NCBI GenBank assembly: GCA_029817715.1
Contig: JARUPY010000083.1
Span: 1,426,001 to 1,490,000, forward strand
DNA: 64,000 nucleotides
Origin: Melastoma dodecandrum
Taxonomy: Eukaryota > Streptophyta > Magnoliopsida > Myrtales > Melastomataceae
Direction of reading: 5' to 3'
In this document: positions 1-11,199 of the stretch, piece after piece
Layout: each line of letters begins with the position of its first letter
Numbering within the stretch: position 1 is the first letter of the stretch
Made by a program: the position numbers and the translations under genes
Notes under the pieces: model-generated
The model's input: the letters and a program-made list of their open reading frames with translations, nothing else
What the model was told of the DNA's origin: nothing
The model's database searches: none

Positions 1-2400
1 GTCATTTTTATTCATTTTTCGCTTAACTCATTTGGTCAATTCCAAGTAAGCATTTCCTTTCGGCCTTAATCAAATGCGAAATAACCAAGTAGTAGTAGTA
101 TATGGCAAGCTACACCCACCCAAAAGATTATCTAAACGGTTGAAACTTTGGGGGCAGGGCGGGGGCATGTGGTGGAGTGGACTTGCAATAATTAAAGCAA
201 CAAGTAGTAAATCCCCGGATTTTCCGGATCGGCATGAATTTTGTTTTTTTTTTTCCTTTTTAAGAATAAATTTAGGAAAAAGAAATCGAGAACCTGACTG
301 ACGCTTACGCCTTTGCCTTGGTAATTTTTCTTTTTTTTTTCCTTATGTTTAATGGACATTTCATTCAATAAAATTTATCGACATATTTTCTCATTTTATA
401 AATAAAGTACATTCTTATGGTTTTGGAATAGTGTGTTTGGGAATGTCCTTGAATGAATGCACAACATGATTTTTAGATGCTTCCTATTTACTTTAATCTT
501 ACGGCATGTTTTTTACAAATATAACCAGGAGACTCTGTTAAGGTTTGAAACCGAGGGGATGAAAAATTACTTCTAATTAGTTAGAAGCCTATTCTTTTTC
601 TGAATCACTCTCGAGGAGACAAGTTGGAAATCTATCAGTAATATTTCTTAATTTATTATTATTGTTTATTATTTGAAATCTATTAGTGCTATTGTCTTAG
701 TCTTAGATACCATGTATAATTGATTTTATAATTGATTTTATACTTGATTTTAATGTTAACGAAAAAAAATTTTAGTTTAGTATTGAAACCATAGGCTTAA
801 CCTAAAAATACCGACTGCCAACCTTTAGATACGTGCAAAGTCAGGATTTACATTTATTCCAGTCAGCGAAATGAATCATGCAACAGATATACACAACCAA
901 ACACCAATGCAAAGGTTTAGAGATTCTTGCCGCGATCATCGAGGGGGCGTCCACGGCACTGGCGATCAGATGGCTCTGGATGGCAGTTCGAGTGGCTTTT
1001 GGCTTTGGCTGAGGATAGGCGAAACTCTGCTCCGACAGCAGGGTCTCTCGGGGAAATCGTACTGTTTCTTGTTCGAGACCAGATGGACATCGACAGCTGA
1101 AGCGAATCCGTAGCCCATCAATCTCTCCGAGGATATAATCCATCCCGGTCTTTCCCTTCAATTATCAAACCATCCGGAATATTGGATTTTGTTTTGGGCT
1201 AAAATGGGCTTTGAACTTATTTTGAAAGAATCTAATGGGCAAAAGTGAGAGAGCTCTCCAATTTATTTTTTTGAATTTTCAGACTTCTATTTTATGTGGA
1301 ATTTATATATAGATTTAAACATAATAAACAAATGTCATTATAGTTTTCATAAAGTGGTTTGAAAAAAATAATTATTAATAATTTCATTTGAATTTAGTGA
1401 TAAATATTAATTATTAAGAATTAAGCCATCGGTTGGTTTTATTGACTTGGGTGCTAATTGATCCGTATCACTCTTATTTATTTATTGTTCTTTCACGTTA
1501 TGCGAGAGCAAACATCTTCCCTTTTGTTTCTGCCGTCATAATATACAAGATTGTGACTGTTTATTATCATTTTTGGGGCTGGACTCATTTTGTTTTTTGT
1601 TAATCTCGATAATTAAACAATTTTGCCTCTTTTTAACTTTTCATAACCTTCTTCTAGATGAATACAAATAACACTTTCAAGACAATTTATAAGAGCGAGG
1701 CTATATATTTCCACACATTGTAATTCTCTAAACTACCTACTGAAATGCTTAGAGTTTTATTCTCAAATGTCTCGACCTATTAGATTAAGTATTTCACCAT
1801 TTATTTTCTTTGACCAATATAACACGCGCACACATATTTTTGTAATGGATTAAAAACTTTTCGAACTGAAAAAAAAATGGTGAAGGAAAACAAACGAGAA
1901 TGATTGATGCGAATACCGATACACCATCGTGATAGAAGACTCGGATAGTCTTGCTTGTAGCACGGATATAGATACACCTCCGAAAACAAAAAAAAAAATG
2001 AGGGCGAGGAACGAGTTAGTAGATACAGATACACTACTACCAAATCAAAACTCTCTAACTCATACTGCACTTGAAATCCACCGAGTGAAGAACGAAGAAT
2101 GAAAGGCAAAAGTCTAACAAGGGGTTTGATTTCTCAATTATGAATAATAATATGTCTTCACTCTTACAAGGGTGCCCATTATATAGGGTTCACCAAAACA
2201 AAATATATATGCACGAACAATGAACCTAGGAAAATGCATGCAAGACTTAAACAAATGAACTAAATATAAATGACTTATTGGGAATGAACAAAACTTAAAT
2301 GAGATGCATGATTGAAAAGGGAAAACATGCACTAGTCTAGATCTTCGTGTTGCCTTCAGTGAAGTGGACGTTATAATGCTGAGGGTTGGGCATTTGTACT
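1..2400. other. AT-rich intergenic stretch, no gene recognised
   Basis: I see no supported gene here. Around 841-1161 both strands stay open for 80-106 codons, with a GC content higher than the surroundings, but the translations match nothing I know and have no domain pattern. The rest is AT-rich with homopolymer runs. A captured gene scrap at 0.85-1.16 kb is possible but not shown. Confidence 0.4.
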
Positions 2401-2760
2401 TCTCTTCAGTATATTTGTTCCCTTTCGCCCAAGCAATGAACGGTAGTATCAACTAGAACACAAGTCGACTGGTCTCTCCTTCGTCGACTACGATTCGTAA
2501 GTTGACGGAAGTGGGGGTGAGTCGTCGACCATCCTTGTATCATCCCCCTTATTGAACAAAGTTTATCCTCAAACTTACATAGTACTCGTCTTCAACAAAT
2601 GGGACGATTTGCTTGACATTGAAGGTGGCGGAGACTCCACATACTCCAGGAACGTCGATCTTGTAGGTGTTTTGGTTGATGCGTTCGGGAACCTTGAAGG
2701 GACCTTTTGCTCGAGGCATCAGCTTGTTCTTCATCTTGGTGAGAAATCATTCAAGTAGTA
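2400..2760 (-). pseudogene. Ty3/gypsy pol C-terminal fragment (post-integrase region)
   Basis: The minus strand reads KNKLMPRAKGPFKVPERIN and then GVSATFNVKQIVPF followed by an acidic YV.LR.NF tail. This is the conserved stretch after the integrase core in plant gypsy polyproteins (usual form: KLMPR..GPF.VLE.IN.NAYK, then .VSATFNV.DL.PY). Only about 60 codons are readable (2549-2734). No reverse transcriptase, LTR or other pol domain is visible next to it, so this is a truncated relic with no host function. Confidence 0.7.
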
Positions 2761-4088
2761 TCTCTCTCCTAGAATGACACACGAACATGTATCCACTCCT
2801 ACAAACCATCAATAATCGATCCAAGTCCCAACATACCCATATTCTCCATGTTTCATCATCCTCATGTGCTGCAACATATATTAAGGAAGATAAAAAATGC
2901 CATAGTGATTACACATTTCAAGCACACGCACTTTAGTATCTAATATCTCGACCAAACTAATCCTATTAGTAGAATAAGCTTAACTGTATCGGTAGTATGT
3001 AAAGGGTCATTGATGCCCCACACATTCCACACAAAAATTATAAGCACCATTAAAGCCTCGCTACCACGGAAAAGAACGCCACATTAATCTGCAACAATTT
3101 CCCAAAAAATTACTGGTGATGTACTTTATCCTTTTTCAATCAAATAAATTGACCCATATATGCATAATCGTTGATTATAAAGTTCACAAGAGAACTCAAG
3201 ACTCCAACAATGCAACATTAATGATATCTTCATCGCATGCTAATCTCTACTTTCAATAACCACACCAAATATCTCATCTATGGAAAAATTTATCCAAAAT
3301 ACTCCCAATTTCACGCTACACACATCCACAAATCCCTCATTCCACCTTAAAACATATTTTTTGGTCGATAACATCAAGTAGGAGATGTTGCCATATGATG
3401 TAACTTACCAGAGTGCTATGCGAAAGTTGTTTACCTTCTTCAACAACCTTTGAATCCAGAATATTTTCATTTGTATTGAAGCTCATTTGGAACTTTCTTA
3501 CTCCCATTCAACTTGATCTACTAAAAACAATTGCCTTTGCAAATTATTCAAAAGCCTTTTCATGTGTAAAAAGCCCTTGTTACTGGAAAATTGGTCATTG
3601 ACAACCGTAAAAGTCCAATGTTAACCACTGGCTAGTCAACATGGCATTGTCTATCGTTATGTTCAAGTCCTCCCGCTCAAATTCCTTATCACACCCAACA
3701 TATAGAGATCATTCAGAAGGGGAGGAGATGTTTAAGAAGGGGAGGGGATGTTTAAGATCAGGCTCTTGGTGATGGTGTAGAATTGTTGTAATATGTGATA
3801 GGTAATTAATATGAAGATTTAGGAGTTGAGTTGGTGGTATAAGTTGAAATGTGGGTGAAACCTAGTAGGAAAACAACAATTCATGATATATAACCCTGAT
3901 TTTGATAATATAAATATGAATTTCAAAATAAGGTTAAGATTTGACATTCGAATAATTTAGAGATGTTCTCTAAGATTATGTCATACTTATTGGGTTAATG
4001 TGTCGTGGGTTAGATAAGATATGAGGAGGAAGGAGGCTATTTATGTCGTTGAATGTCAACAACATAGAGAATCAATTAGGCTAAAATC
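2761..4088. other. Intergenic, AT-rich; no gene recognised
   Basis: Short open stretches only. The purine-rich direct repeat at 3718-3752 (gggagg(a/g)gatgtttaag twice) and the GT/GA-rich text up to 4.0 kb may belong to the MULE relic that becomes readable from about 4.09 kb, but no protein motif can be read in this part. Confidence 0.35.
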
Positions 4089-4562
4089 AGCATGAGAACT
4101 AATTAGGCCTCGTACATTTAAGAAGCGACCAAGAAAATCAAACATAAATAGAAAGACGGGTCTAGATGAGCAGCCTAAAAACCCAAACAAGTTGTCCAGG
4201 AAAGTATTGAAGATGAGATGTAGCAAGTGTCATCAATATGGGCATAATAAGAAAGGATGTAACAAACAACCAAATATTGTAATACTACTCCATGTTTTAT
4301 TTCTTCTTACATGAATTTTCTAACACATCTTGGCTAGAATGCTAGGATGCTATCCTATTCGGATGCTGGGACTTGCTCAGACTACAAGAAGTCAAGGAAG
4401 AAGATGGCTCGGGGTAGGAGAAGACGAAGGGCCCATGGTAGAAGAAGGACAAACCAATCCCAAGCCAACATGGAAATTGCTTGCACACAAGAGCCGTATA
4501 TTGCTAGGTCAACAACACCTTCAATGACATGGAAGACTCAACATCTAGAAATTGCGGCAATA
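4089..4562 (+). pseudogene. MuDR-type (MULE) transposase C-terminal fragment with zinc knuckle
   Basis: The plus strand reads RPRTFKKRPRKS, then a basic linker, then KMRCSKCHQYGHNKKGC at about 4.21-4.27 kb. A Pro/Arg-rich segment followed by a C-x2-C-x4-H-x4-C knuckle is how MuDR-family transposases of plants end. Downstream, after an AT-rich gap that may be an intron, 4.35-4.56 kb codes an Arg/Gly-rich tail (RKKMARGRRRRRAHGRRR), which also fits such C-termini. The transposase core and SWIM finger are not recognisable upstream, so this is a relic. Confidence 0.6.
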
Positions 4563-4879
4563 TAGGGACTATTATTTGTAATTGAAGTATGGAAATTACT
4601 AAACTGTTGTATTGTTCACAATCGAGGAACCATTTGTAAGTTGGGAATGTTTCTGTCGATAAATTTGGGAATAACTAATATGATGTTAAGCATCATTTTT
4701 TAGTTGTGGCTAAAAGTAATTGTAACTGGAAGTAAATATTGCAAACAATTAATCAACATTACAATAACTAATACCCTACAATATTTTTCCCACTGCAAAA
4801 GCAGAAAAAAAATTATACTACCTAATATACAACACAAAGCCATATATCTAGTTTCATTAGCTTTAATATCTATATTTTA

Positions 4880-5274
4880 TCTTATAGCTTGATCAACTCT
4901 ATTTGAGCCTTCGATAATTTTGCTTCAAAAGAAAAATTCTTTTCGACAACACTATGATACCTATTTGAAGACTCGCTTCTAGTAATATTATTCCATATAA
5001 AGAAACCACACCCTCCATCCGCATCTTTAAAATGAGGGCAACTAAAGTACTTCTTCTCTTTACTTTTCGTAGTTTATGTTATTTGAAGAGGACATTCCAA
5101 TCCACAGTAGCAATAAAACGTCATTTTTACGTCTCGATTACTCTTCATACCTCTATTTCTATTGATTTCATTTCTCCTACTTGAAATACTTCCTTCTGGT
5201 CCAATCATTTGTAAAATCATATGCAGGGATTGACCACGCCTTCTCAAAAAAAGAAAAAATGAAAACAACATAAC
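4880..5274 (-). pseudogene. GRF-type zinc finger protein fragment
   Basis: Read on the minus strand from about 5271, a short basic N-terminal region leads to FYCYCGLECPLQIT, a stop (TAA), then in the same frame TKSKEKKYFSCP.....GGCGFFIWNN and a Ser/Glu/Lys-rich tail to a stop near 4.89 kb. The spacing C-x-C...C...CGFF.W is the GRF zinc-finger signature. Small plant proteins with one GRF finger are numerous and often move with transposons. The single TAA replaces what is usually a Gln/Thr position, so the copy looks disabled. It lies tail to tail with the MULE fragment at 4.1-4.6 kb. Confidence 0.6.
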
Positions 5275-7000
5275 AGAAAATAAAATTACTCACCACCCCG
5301 GACTAACGACACTAGCGGGGTGGCAACACTAACTGGCTAACGATATCTTTTTACCTTGACTTGACGGGTTCCTTTCGGAACGAGGTGGACGACGAGAGAA
5401 CTTGTCATCAATTTAGGGCTTGAACAAAGAAAAGATTTCTAATTGATTTTGAGGCGAATGCGTTAATTTACCATATTAACAGAGTAGGTGTCATGTAACT
5501 CAACGTTAGTGCTTGGAGTTAACAGAGGATAAACGTGATGTAACGTCTAAAGATTGAGTTATAAAATGATACATTTTAACGGAGGATAAACGTAATATAA
5601 CATACGTTATCAATATATCTTACTTTTGACTCCTACTAATCATACATGCAGTCTTATGTTCGATAAATGACTTGCAATGTGTCGATAGATTGTTGAAATG
5701 GGGAATGAAAATCGATGAGACTGTTGAATAAATAAGGTGTTGGAGAGATTGTGAAGATGGATCGAGCATGTCATGTGACTGGCATTTAATGGTTGGGCCT
5801 ATCATGTCTTGACTGGAAACTTCCCATAGTTCTTCTGCATATCGATATGTATTTGGATTATTTATACAATTTTTGTTATTATCTTAATTATTTCCTAGTA
5901 AAATATTAACATAATCACAAATGAAATTATCGAGAATAATATAATGTAACTTATACGATGTTCATTTTCGTACATAGTACCAACTTGCCATCGGTTGTGG
6001 TTCTTGTTGGTGTGGCTCAGTGTAGTGGGTAAAAACTTCAATCTCGGTATAATTTTATCCAACCGCTTAATCTTGTTTGACAAATTATTTGCCATTACTA
6101 TCCAAAATCTATAGGTTTTGCTCCTAGTATTAGTCTAGAAAAGAATTAGCTTGGAATGTTTCAATATTCCCAAAAAAATAAAATGGAAATGGTCGTCAAA
6201 CCTCCAAAGTTATGTATAAGATGATCCATTAATTCAAATATGCCTTCTGTGCTTACATTAATAACGTTTACGATATGATATCCGAGGACGCGTCCTGTTG
6301 CGTTTGGCGCAACGATATCAGCTTTGTGACGGTCATCGTCGTGTCCATTCAATACTCGGAACCTCCGCTGCCACGACGTCTTACATCAAACCCCGGATAC
6401 TTAATGAGTTCCAAATAATCAATCCAAACGACATGGTCCAACAGCGACCCGATCTATCATCAGCAGAGGCAGTTCACAAGAGTTGTTGATTCCTCCTCCT
6501 AAAGCCTACTCTGACCAACCACGACACGTCAAGATATATGAATCCCAAAAGATATGTGCACGAACGGACGGGTTCAACTACAATCCAACCGTCGGAATAC
6601 TTTACCAAGCCAAAAGCACTCAAAAAGCACGCCATCCACGGATGATGCGCCAAGTCGGCATCAGTCAACATTCTAATGATTTACATTCTTATGCTTACAC
6701 TGATTATGATGATTACACTTTGACTAGTTAAATATGGGAAGTGAGAATCAGGACATTAAAAAAAATGTTATTTATTTCAACAGTATGATCCAAATTCCCC
6801 TAACCAAACATATCTTTTTCTTTTTCGTGGGTTTAGTCAAATACATAGGGAGTCTGTCTATTCACAAGGACAAATTCCCAGAATCTATCTCTCCAACCAT
6901 CTTGACCCAAATAATGTCATCTTCTTCTTCTTCTTCTTAATTCCTCGACTCACGCCTAAATAAAATCCCACACCTTTCCCCACGAATTAATCACGAATTC
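5275..7000. other. Intergenic; short direct repeat, simple repeat
   Basis: No gene recognised. At about 5528-5605 a roughly 23-bp unit (gaggataaacgt(g/a)at(g/a)taac) occurs twice. A (ttc)n run lies at 6918-6938. Open stretches of 60-80 codons at 6.16-6.73 kb on both strands overlap each other and show no motif. The last part before 7110 is probably promoter and 5' leader of the ATL gene, with an AT-rich ctaaataaaatc at about 6956. Confidence 0.35.
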
Positions 7001-7109
7001 AGCTTTACCCACTTCGAAATTCGAGTGCTTTCATCGATTTCCACCTCAAAGTTTCCATCTTTTTTACTTCCTCCCGCAGCTTCGGATTTGCGGTGAGATT
7101 CCGAGGGGG

Positions 7110-8015
7110 ATGGGAGACGGCAGCGGCATCCTGAGCATTGAACTGACGGGCAAAGTGATGATGGTTCTGGCGCTGTTGCTTCTGTTCCTCTTGCTCGTCA
7201 TTGCCCTCCACCTGTACGTCCGCTGGTTCTGGCGCCGTGTCGAGCAGGAGGCCGCCGCCTACTCCTCTGCTGCCGGGGATACCACCCCGCCGCATTCGCT
7301 ACCCGGATCTGCTGTTGCTACCGTCGACCCGGGCCTCGACCCCAAGGTTCTGATGTCGTTGCCCGTCGTGGTCTTCTCTGGGGAAGAGTTTAAGGATGGG
7401 TTGGAGTGCGCGGTTTGCCTGTGCGAGGCCGTTGATGGGGAGAAGGCTAGGATTTTGCCCAGATGTCGCCACGGGTTTCACGTCGAGTGCATCGACATGT
7501 GGCTGCGGAGCCACGTCTCTTGCCCGCTGTGCCGGAAGAGTGTCGTCGATGAGGCATTGTTGAGAAAGGATGTCGTGGTTGAGATCGATGGTGGGAATGC
7601 AGGTGGTAGTTCCGACGAGGATGGTCGTAGAGAGCGGAATTCGGATCCGTCCCCAAATTTCCCAACAAATGTGTTGTTCTGGGGGAACGAGACGCAAGTC
7701 AGCTCAGGGAATAACAATGCCTGCTTGGAAGACGGGAACTCGCCATCTACCTCTTCCTCAGGGGAGACAAGTTCGCACGGCGGTAGCCAGCACATTGGAT
7801 TGGTCATCGATGTTCCAGCCCAAGTGGGGGAGAGTTCGGGATTGGGGTCAGGATCTGGATCGGAGGAGACGAAGTCCCCAGTGCAGGCAAGGCTGAGGTC
7901 ACTGAGGAGGCTGTTGAGTAGGGATAGAAGGGTTTCTCCTACATTTTGCAGCGGCGAAAGCCGGAGATCGGTCGATTACGAGGCAGAGGTGGTTTCGAGA
8001 GGTCAACCTTGTTGA
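7110..8015 (+). CDS. ATL-family RING-H2 E3 ubiquitin ligase
   Basis: Intronless gene for a 301-residue protein. Family knowledge: ATL proteins are membrane-anchored E3 ligases that pass ubiquitin from an E2 to substrates, often in defence or stress responses. Seen here: a strongly hydrophobic segment at residues 17-40, a basic stop (WFWRR), then the ATL 'GLD'-like lead (LPVVVFSGEEFKDGLEC). The RING-H2 finger has Cys100, Cys103, Cys119, His121, His124, Cys127, Cys138 and Cys141, with the conserved Trp131 and Pro139. The tail is Ser/Gly-rich and ends in the ATL-like RLRSLRRLLSRDRR. The ATG at 7110 is the first in the frame and puts the membrane segment at the usual place. The segment is followed by an AT-rich 3' region with no other gene. 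All zinc ligands are present, so it should be active. Which ATL subgroup it belongs to cannot be decided by eye. Confidence 0.93.
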   Translation: MGDGSGILSIELTGKVMMVLALLLLFLLLVIALHLYVRWFWRRVEQEAAAYSSAAGDTTPPHSLPGSAVATVDPGLDPKVLMSLPVVVFSGEEFKDGLECAVCLCEAVDGEKARILPRCRHGFHVECIDMWLRSHVSCPLCRKSVVDEALLRKDVVVEIDGGNAGGSSDEDGRRERNSDPSPNFPTNVLFWGNETQVSSGNNNACLEDGNSPSTSSSGETSSHGGSQHIGLVIDVPAQVGESSGLGSGSGSEETKSPVQARLRSLRRLLSRDRRVSPTFCSGESRRSVDYEAEVVSRGQPC

Positions 8016-8480
8016 CGGAGTTTGGGCTGAATCTTTTTCTGCCGATGCTTCCATTTCTTCCAATGAATGAATCAAATCGAGAGGATGAAATGAGATGATA
8101 AGGAGGCTACTGCTCAGAGGGACGAATACATCTTTTTACTACTCCGAAAAAAAGAGTTAGAAACTCTTGATCCTTGTGTTGTATATAATATTCATTCATC
8201 ATATATAAATAGTGAACTTCCAATTGTCATATAAGTTAAAGTCACTCGCTGGTTATTCCAACTTGCTGTTCGAGTTTCCTCAAATCCGAAGTGGATGTCT
8301 GCTGCAGAGTAGATAACATATAGCTACTTGATGGTGCAATCGTCTTGCACGAAAGGGTTCTGGCCATGATTTGTTTAGGATGTTGGATGTATATATATCA
8401 ATGACGTTTCTTTCTTTATGTTTTATCTGTTTATGGTAGAAAGGGAAGTTCATCAAATATAAATCAGTCTGTTACACTTA
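8016..8480. other. 3' region of the ATL gene and spacer
   Basis: AT-rich, with no coding pattern. Candidate polyadenylation-type sequences (aatgaatgaatc at about 8062; tatataatattcatt near 8181) suggest the transcript ends within about 200 bases of the stop. Confidence 0.4.
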
Positions 8481-8489
8481 AATCCGAAT

Positions 8490-9434
8490 ATGGAAGGTCC
8501 CCATGAAGATAGTCTAATACAAAATCCAGTGAAAAAAAAGTGTTTTGGTTTTCCTCTGTTCTTGTACCCTTTCCTTCTCACGTGCGTGACTCGGAATGCC
8601 TTGAGCAAACGCAAGAGCAACCTGCAGTTTCCAGTGACTTCAATGGATAGGCCCCTTCAGATAGCTTTGTTAGATTGGATTTCCACTAGTGTCTCTATAT
8701 TGGTCTTCCTCAATCTGCAAACTGGAGGCCGATAGGAATCCCTAATAGAGGGCTCGTGCTTCTGCTGGAAGGCTTAGTGAAGATATTCTTTACACAAAAC
8801 TTGTTACCCTTTTCCCGTCTCTCATTATTTCTCCCAGTCTGCAAATGCATTTAGGGTGTAGGGAATGTCTTGATCAGGGTCCAGTGTGCGATGCTTGATG
8901 TTTTGGATAGTCTAGTTCTCTTGGCATTCTCGAGAGGGGCTTGTATTCAGTTTCTCCTTGTAGAATCATTGTTTTTGTGTTTTTCCTTCCTGGGTTGGTG
9001 TCGAAAGTGATCATGTTCCTTTGTAGCCAAATGTTCCTGTAAATGAAGGTGAAGGAATCTGTTCCATTGAATTACCCTCTGTGTCACTTCCTTTGATACC
9101 GAGGAGAGGTTGTTGTGTAGCCACTCCAGTGTGGGTTTTCTTCTGGTTCAGTGGAATCCGAAACATGCCCTAGGTTACTTGAGCAGAAGGGCAGTACCGT
9201 AGGACATGCAAGACATCTTCCACCTCTAGTTCACAAGCAAGACAGGTTCTATCCTATACATTACGTCTCGAGTAGAGCATGTTCACCATTGGTACCATCC
9301 CCATCAGAGGACAGGGAGTTTCCAGATTCATCTGAGGTCTCTGCTTTTTGATAGTCCGGCACTTAGGAAGTTTCCAAGTTCCTTCTAGCAGGATCTGTCT
9401 CCAGTCTCTTAGCTCTTTTAGAATGCATGCCCCC
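8490..9434 (-). pseudogene. LINE (non-LTR retrotransposon) ORF2 remnant: zf-RVT and RNase H-like region
   Basis: On the minus strand about 9190-9255 reads RTCLACELEVEDVLHVLRYC followed by PSAQVT, a TAG and GMF. This is the zinc-binding segment after the reverse transcriptase in plant LINE ORF2 (C-x2-C-x(n)-E..LHVLR.C..A...W); the TAG stands where Trp is usual. Upstream, WKLPK fits the usual WKL.(V/L)P start of that region. Further downstream, at about 8600-8720, weak LVEIQSNKAI and HVRR phrases recall the LINE RNase H, but frames shift. It was split by the gypsy element that starts at 9435. Confidence 0.6.
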
Positions 9435-9989
9435 TGTGAATACTAAATCTCGCGTGAAAATATCAGCGTATAAATTATCGTATGAAAAATGTGTAGCAGG
9501 TTCTATCTCTAGTCACGAGAAAAGCATATGATTCCTCTAATTCGATCTTCGAAAAATAACGTTAATGGGTGGTGATCCTGAGTTCTGACAGAATTTCATC
9601 AGAACTTGAGGATGACATATTAATGAAGTCGTCGAGGCCTATGGGCGTGATCCGACAGAGCTTCGATAGCTTGATGAAGTCGTCAGGGCCTATGGGCGTG
9701 ATCTGACAGAGCCTCAAGGCGCGTTGCAGAAGAACACCCGGTGATGGACGTCGGTAGAGCTTCGGCGAGCAGGAGGCGGCGAGAATCTTCGAGAGCTCCA
9801 AGAGTCTTCTCTCCACCGATATATGTGTTGTGTGTTTGATGTTGTCGATAGAGGGATATAGCCGTCGTCGAATAATATAATATCCAAGAATATCACTCGG
9901 GAAGAATATTGTTGTGCGTAGAATATGACCGCTGGGAAAATGTAATTCCAACGATGATATACCACCGCGAGAATCTCGTCGTCCTGCTA

Positions 9990-10435
9990 TGGGGCCTTCG
10001 GAGATAAACCCGCTATGAAGCCTTCGGAGATTTACCCGCAAGAGGGGACCTTCGGAGATAAACCCACAAGAGGGGCCTTCGGAGATAAACCCGCAAGAGG
10101 GGGCCTTCGGAGGCCACCGCACCACCCGCAAAGGGGCATTCGCTGCGCCGCACCACCCGCAGAGGGGCATTCGCTGCGCCGCACCACCCGCAGAGGGGCC
10201 TTCGTCGGGCCGCACCACTCGCCGAGGGGCATTCACTGCACCACCCACCGAGGGGCCTTCACCGCACCGCACCACCCACAGAGGGGCCTTCGTCGCACCA
10301 CCCGTAGAGGGGCCTTCGTCGCACCGCACCACCCGCAGAGGGGCCTTCGCCGCACTGCACCACCCGTAAAGGGGCCTTCGCCGCACCACCCGCAAAGGGG
10401 CCTTTGCCGCACCACCCGTAGAAGGGCCTTAAAAA
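9990..10435. repeat. GC-rich minisatellite inside the LTR
   Basis: Tandem, variable-length copies built from the core caccacccgc-agaggggccttcg with spacers such as tcgccgcac. More than a dozen copies can be counted. The same array is shorter in the other LTR (24.02-24.30 kb). It stays open on several frames (for example a 277-codon minus-strand stretch, 9562-10395), which is caused by the repeat and is not a gene. Confidence 0.9.
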
Positions 10436-10537
10436 AAATAACTAAAATCTCTTTATAACCCAATTGGGGTTAAGAGAATAAGAGAGAAGAGAGAATTTTG
10501 TGTGTGAGAGGTGTGTTATGAATGAATGGGGAGGCCT

Positions 10538-10546
10538 CTATTTATA
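10538..10546 (-). promoter_or_regulatory. TATA box in LTR
   Basis: TATAAATAG on the minus strand, followed by agg, in the same place as 24410-24418 of the other LTR. Position and sequence fit a plant LTR promoter. Confidence 0.65.
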
Positions 10547-10889
10547 GGGTTCCAAGGCTGGTTTAAATTAGGAAACTGGTCATATCTTATTAGGCAACTT
10601 CTCGTGGACCGGGCTTGAATTTGGGCTTTGTTTTGGCCCAAAATACTTTGTTTGGATGGGGTGGCATCATTTTCATGGATATGATTACACGGCCCGTTTA
10701 TATAGTCCATACAAATTAGATATTAGGCTGGATAGGTAGCCCATATTATGATAACAAATTTTTTGATGTCTACAAATGCCCCCACTTTAATTCGTGTCTC
10801 GCATGCTTATATATTGCAGAGAGACGATAATGAAAGTATTAAAGCGATGTACATATATCTCATTCGACTACATGAAGATTGAGTCGTTT

Positions 10890-11111
10890 ACAGTTTATAC
10901 TCGTGTGGAAAGGAGTATTATATGGAGATAGAATCGTTCACAGTTTATACTCGTGTGGACAATGAGTATTATATGAAGATTGTGTTGGTCACAGTTTATA
11001 CTCGTGTGGAAAAGAGTATTATATGGAGATAGAATCATTCACAGTTTATACTCGTGTGGACAAGGAGTATTACATTTTATTTAGTCGTTCACAGTTTAGG
11101 AGTATTACATG
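10890..11111. repeat. About 50-bp tandem repeat, 4.3 copies
   Basis: The unit begins acagtttatactcgtgtgga and is 50-51 bp long. Four full copies start near 10890, 10940, 10991 and 11041, and a partial copy starts near 11091. It lies just inside the LTR, between integrase and the purine tract of the element. Confidence 0.85.
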
Positions 11112-11199
11112 AAGATTTTTTTTGCTATTTTTTTATATATTTTTTTACTTTCTTTTTTTATTTCTTTTTTCTTTATGTCGTGTAGTTTAGGCTCATGCG

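Larger units (their letters stand above)
9435..10774 (-). repeat. LTR of the gypsy element (3' LTR in element orientation)
   Basis: It shares long near-identical blocks with 23481-24652, for example the cag-gttctatctcta region and the cttctctccacc..tatatgtgt region. It is 1,340 bp against 1,172 bp. The difference is mostly in the GC-rich tandem array at 9.99-10.43 kb. A minus-strand TATA box (TATAAATAG, 10538-10546) marks the LTR promoter. The scattered differences between the LTRs mean the insertion is not very recent. Confidence 0.92.

Noticed and set aside
841..1161. 106-codon minus-strand and 80-codon plus-strand frames
   Set aside because: They overlap each other almost fully and neither translation resembles a known protein; kept only as a possible gene scrap.
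7110..7697. Several minus-strand and shifted frames over the ATL gene
   Set aside because: They are shadows of the GC-rich ATL coding sequence, which alone has the RING-H2 pattern and membrane segment.
9562..10458. Long open frames on both strands (up to 277 codons) with repeated RRPLCGWCG-like or RRGAFV-like phrases
   Set aside because: They are produced by the GC-rich tandem array in the LTR; the repeat length keeps several frames open at once, and the other LTR has the same pattern.
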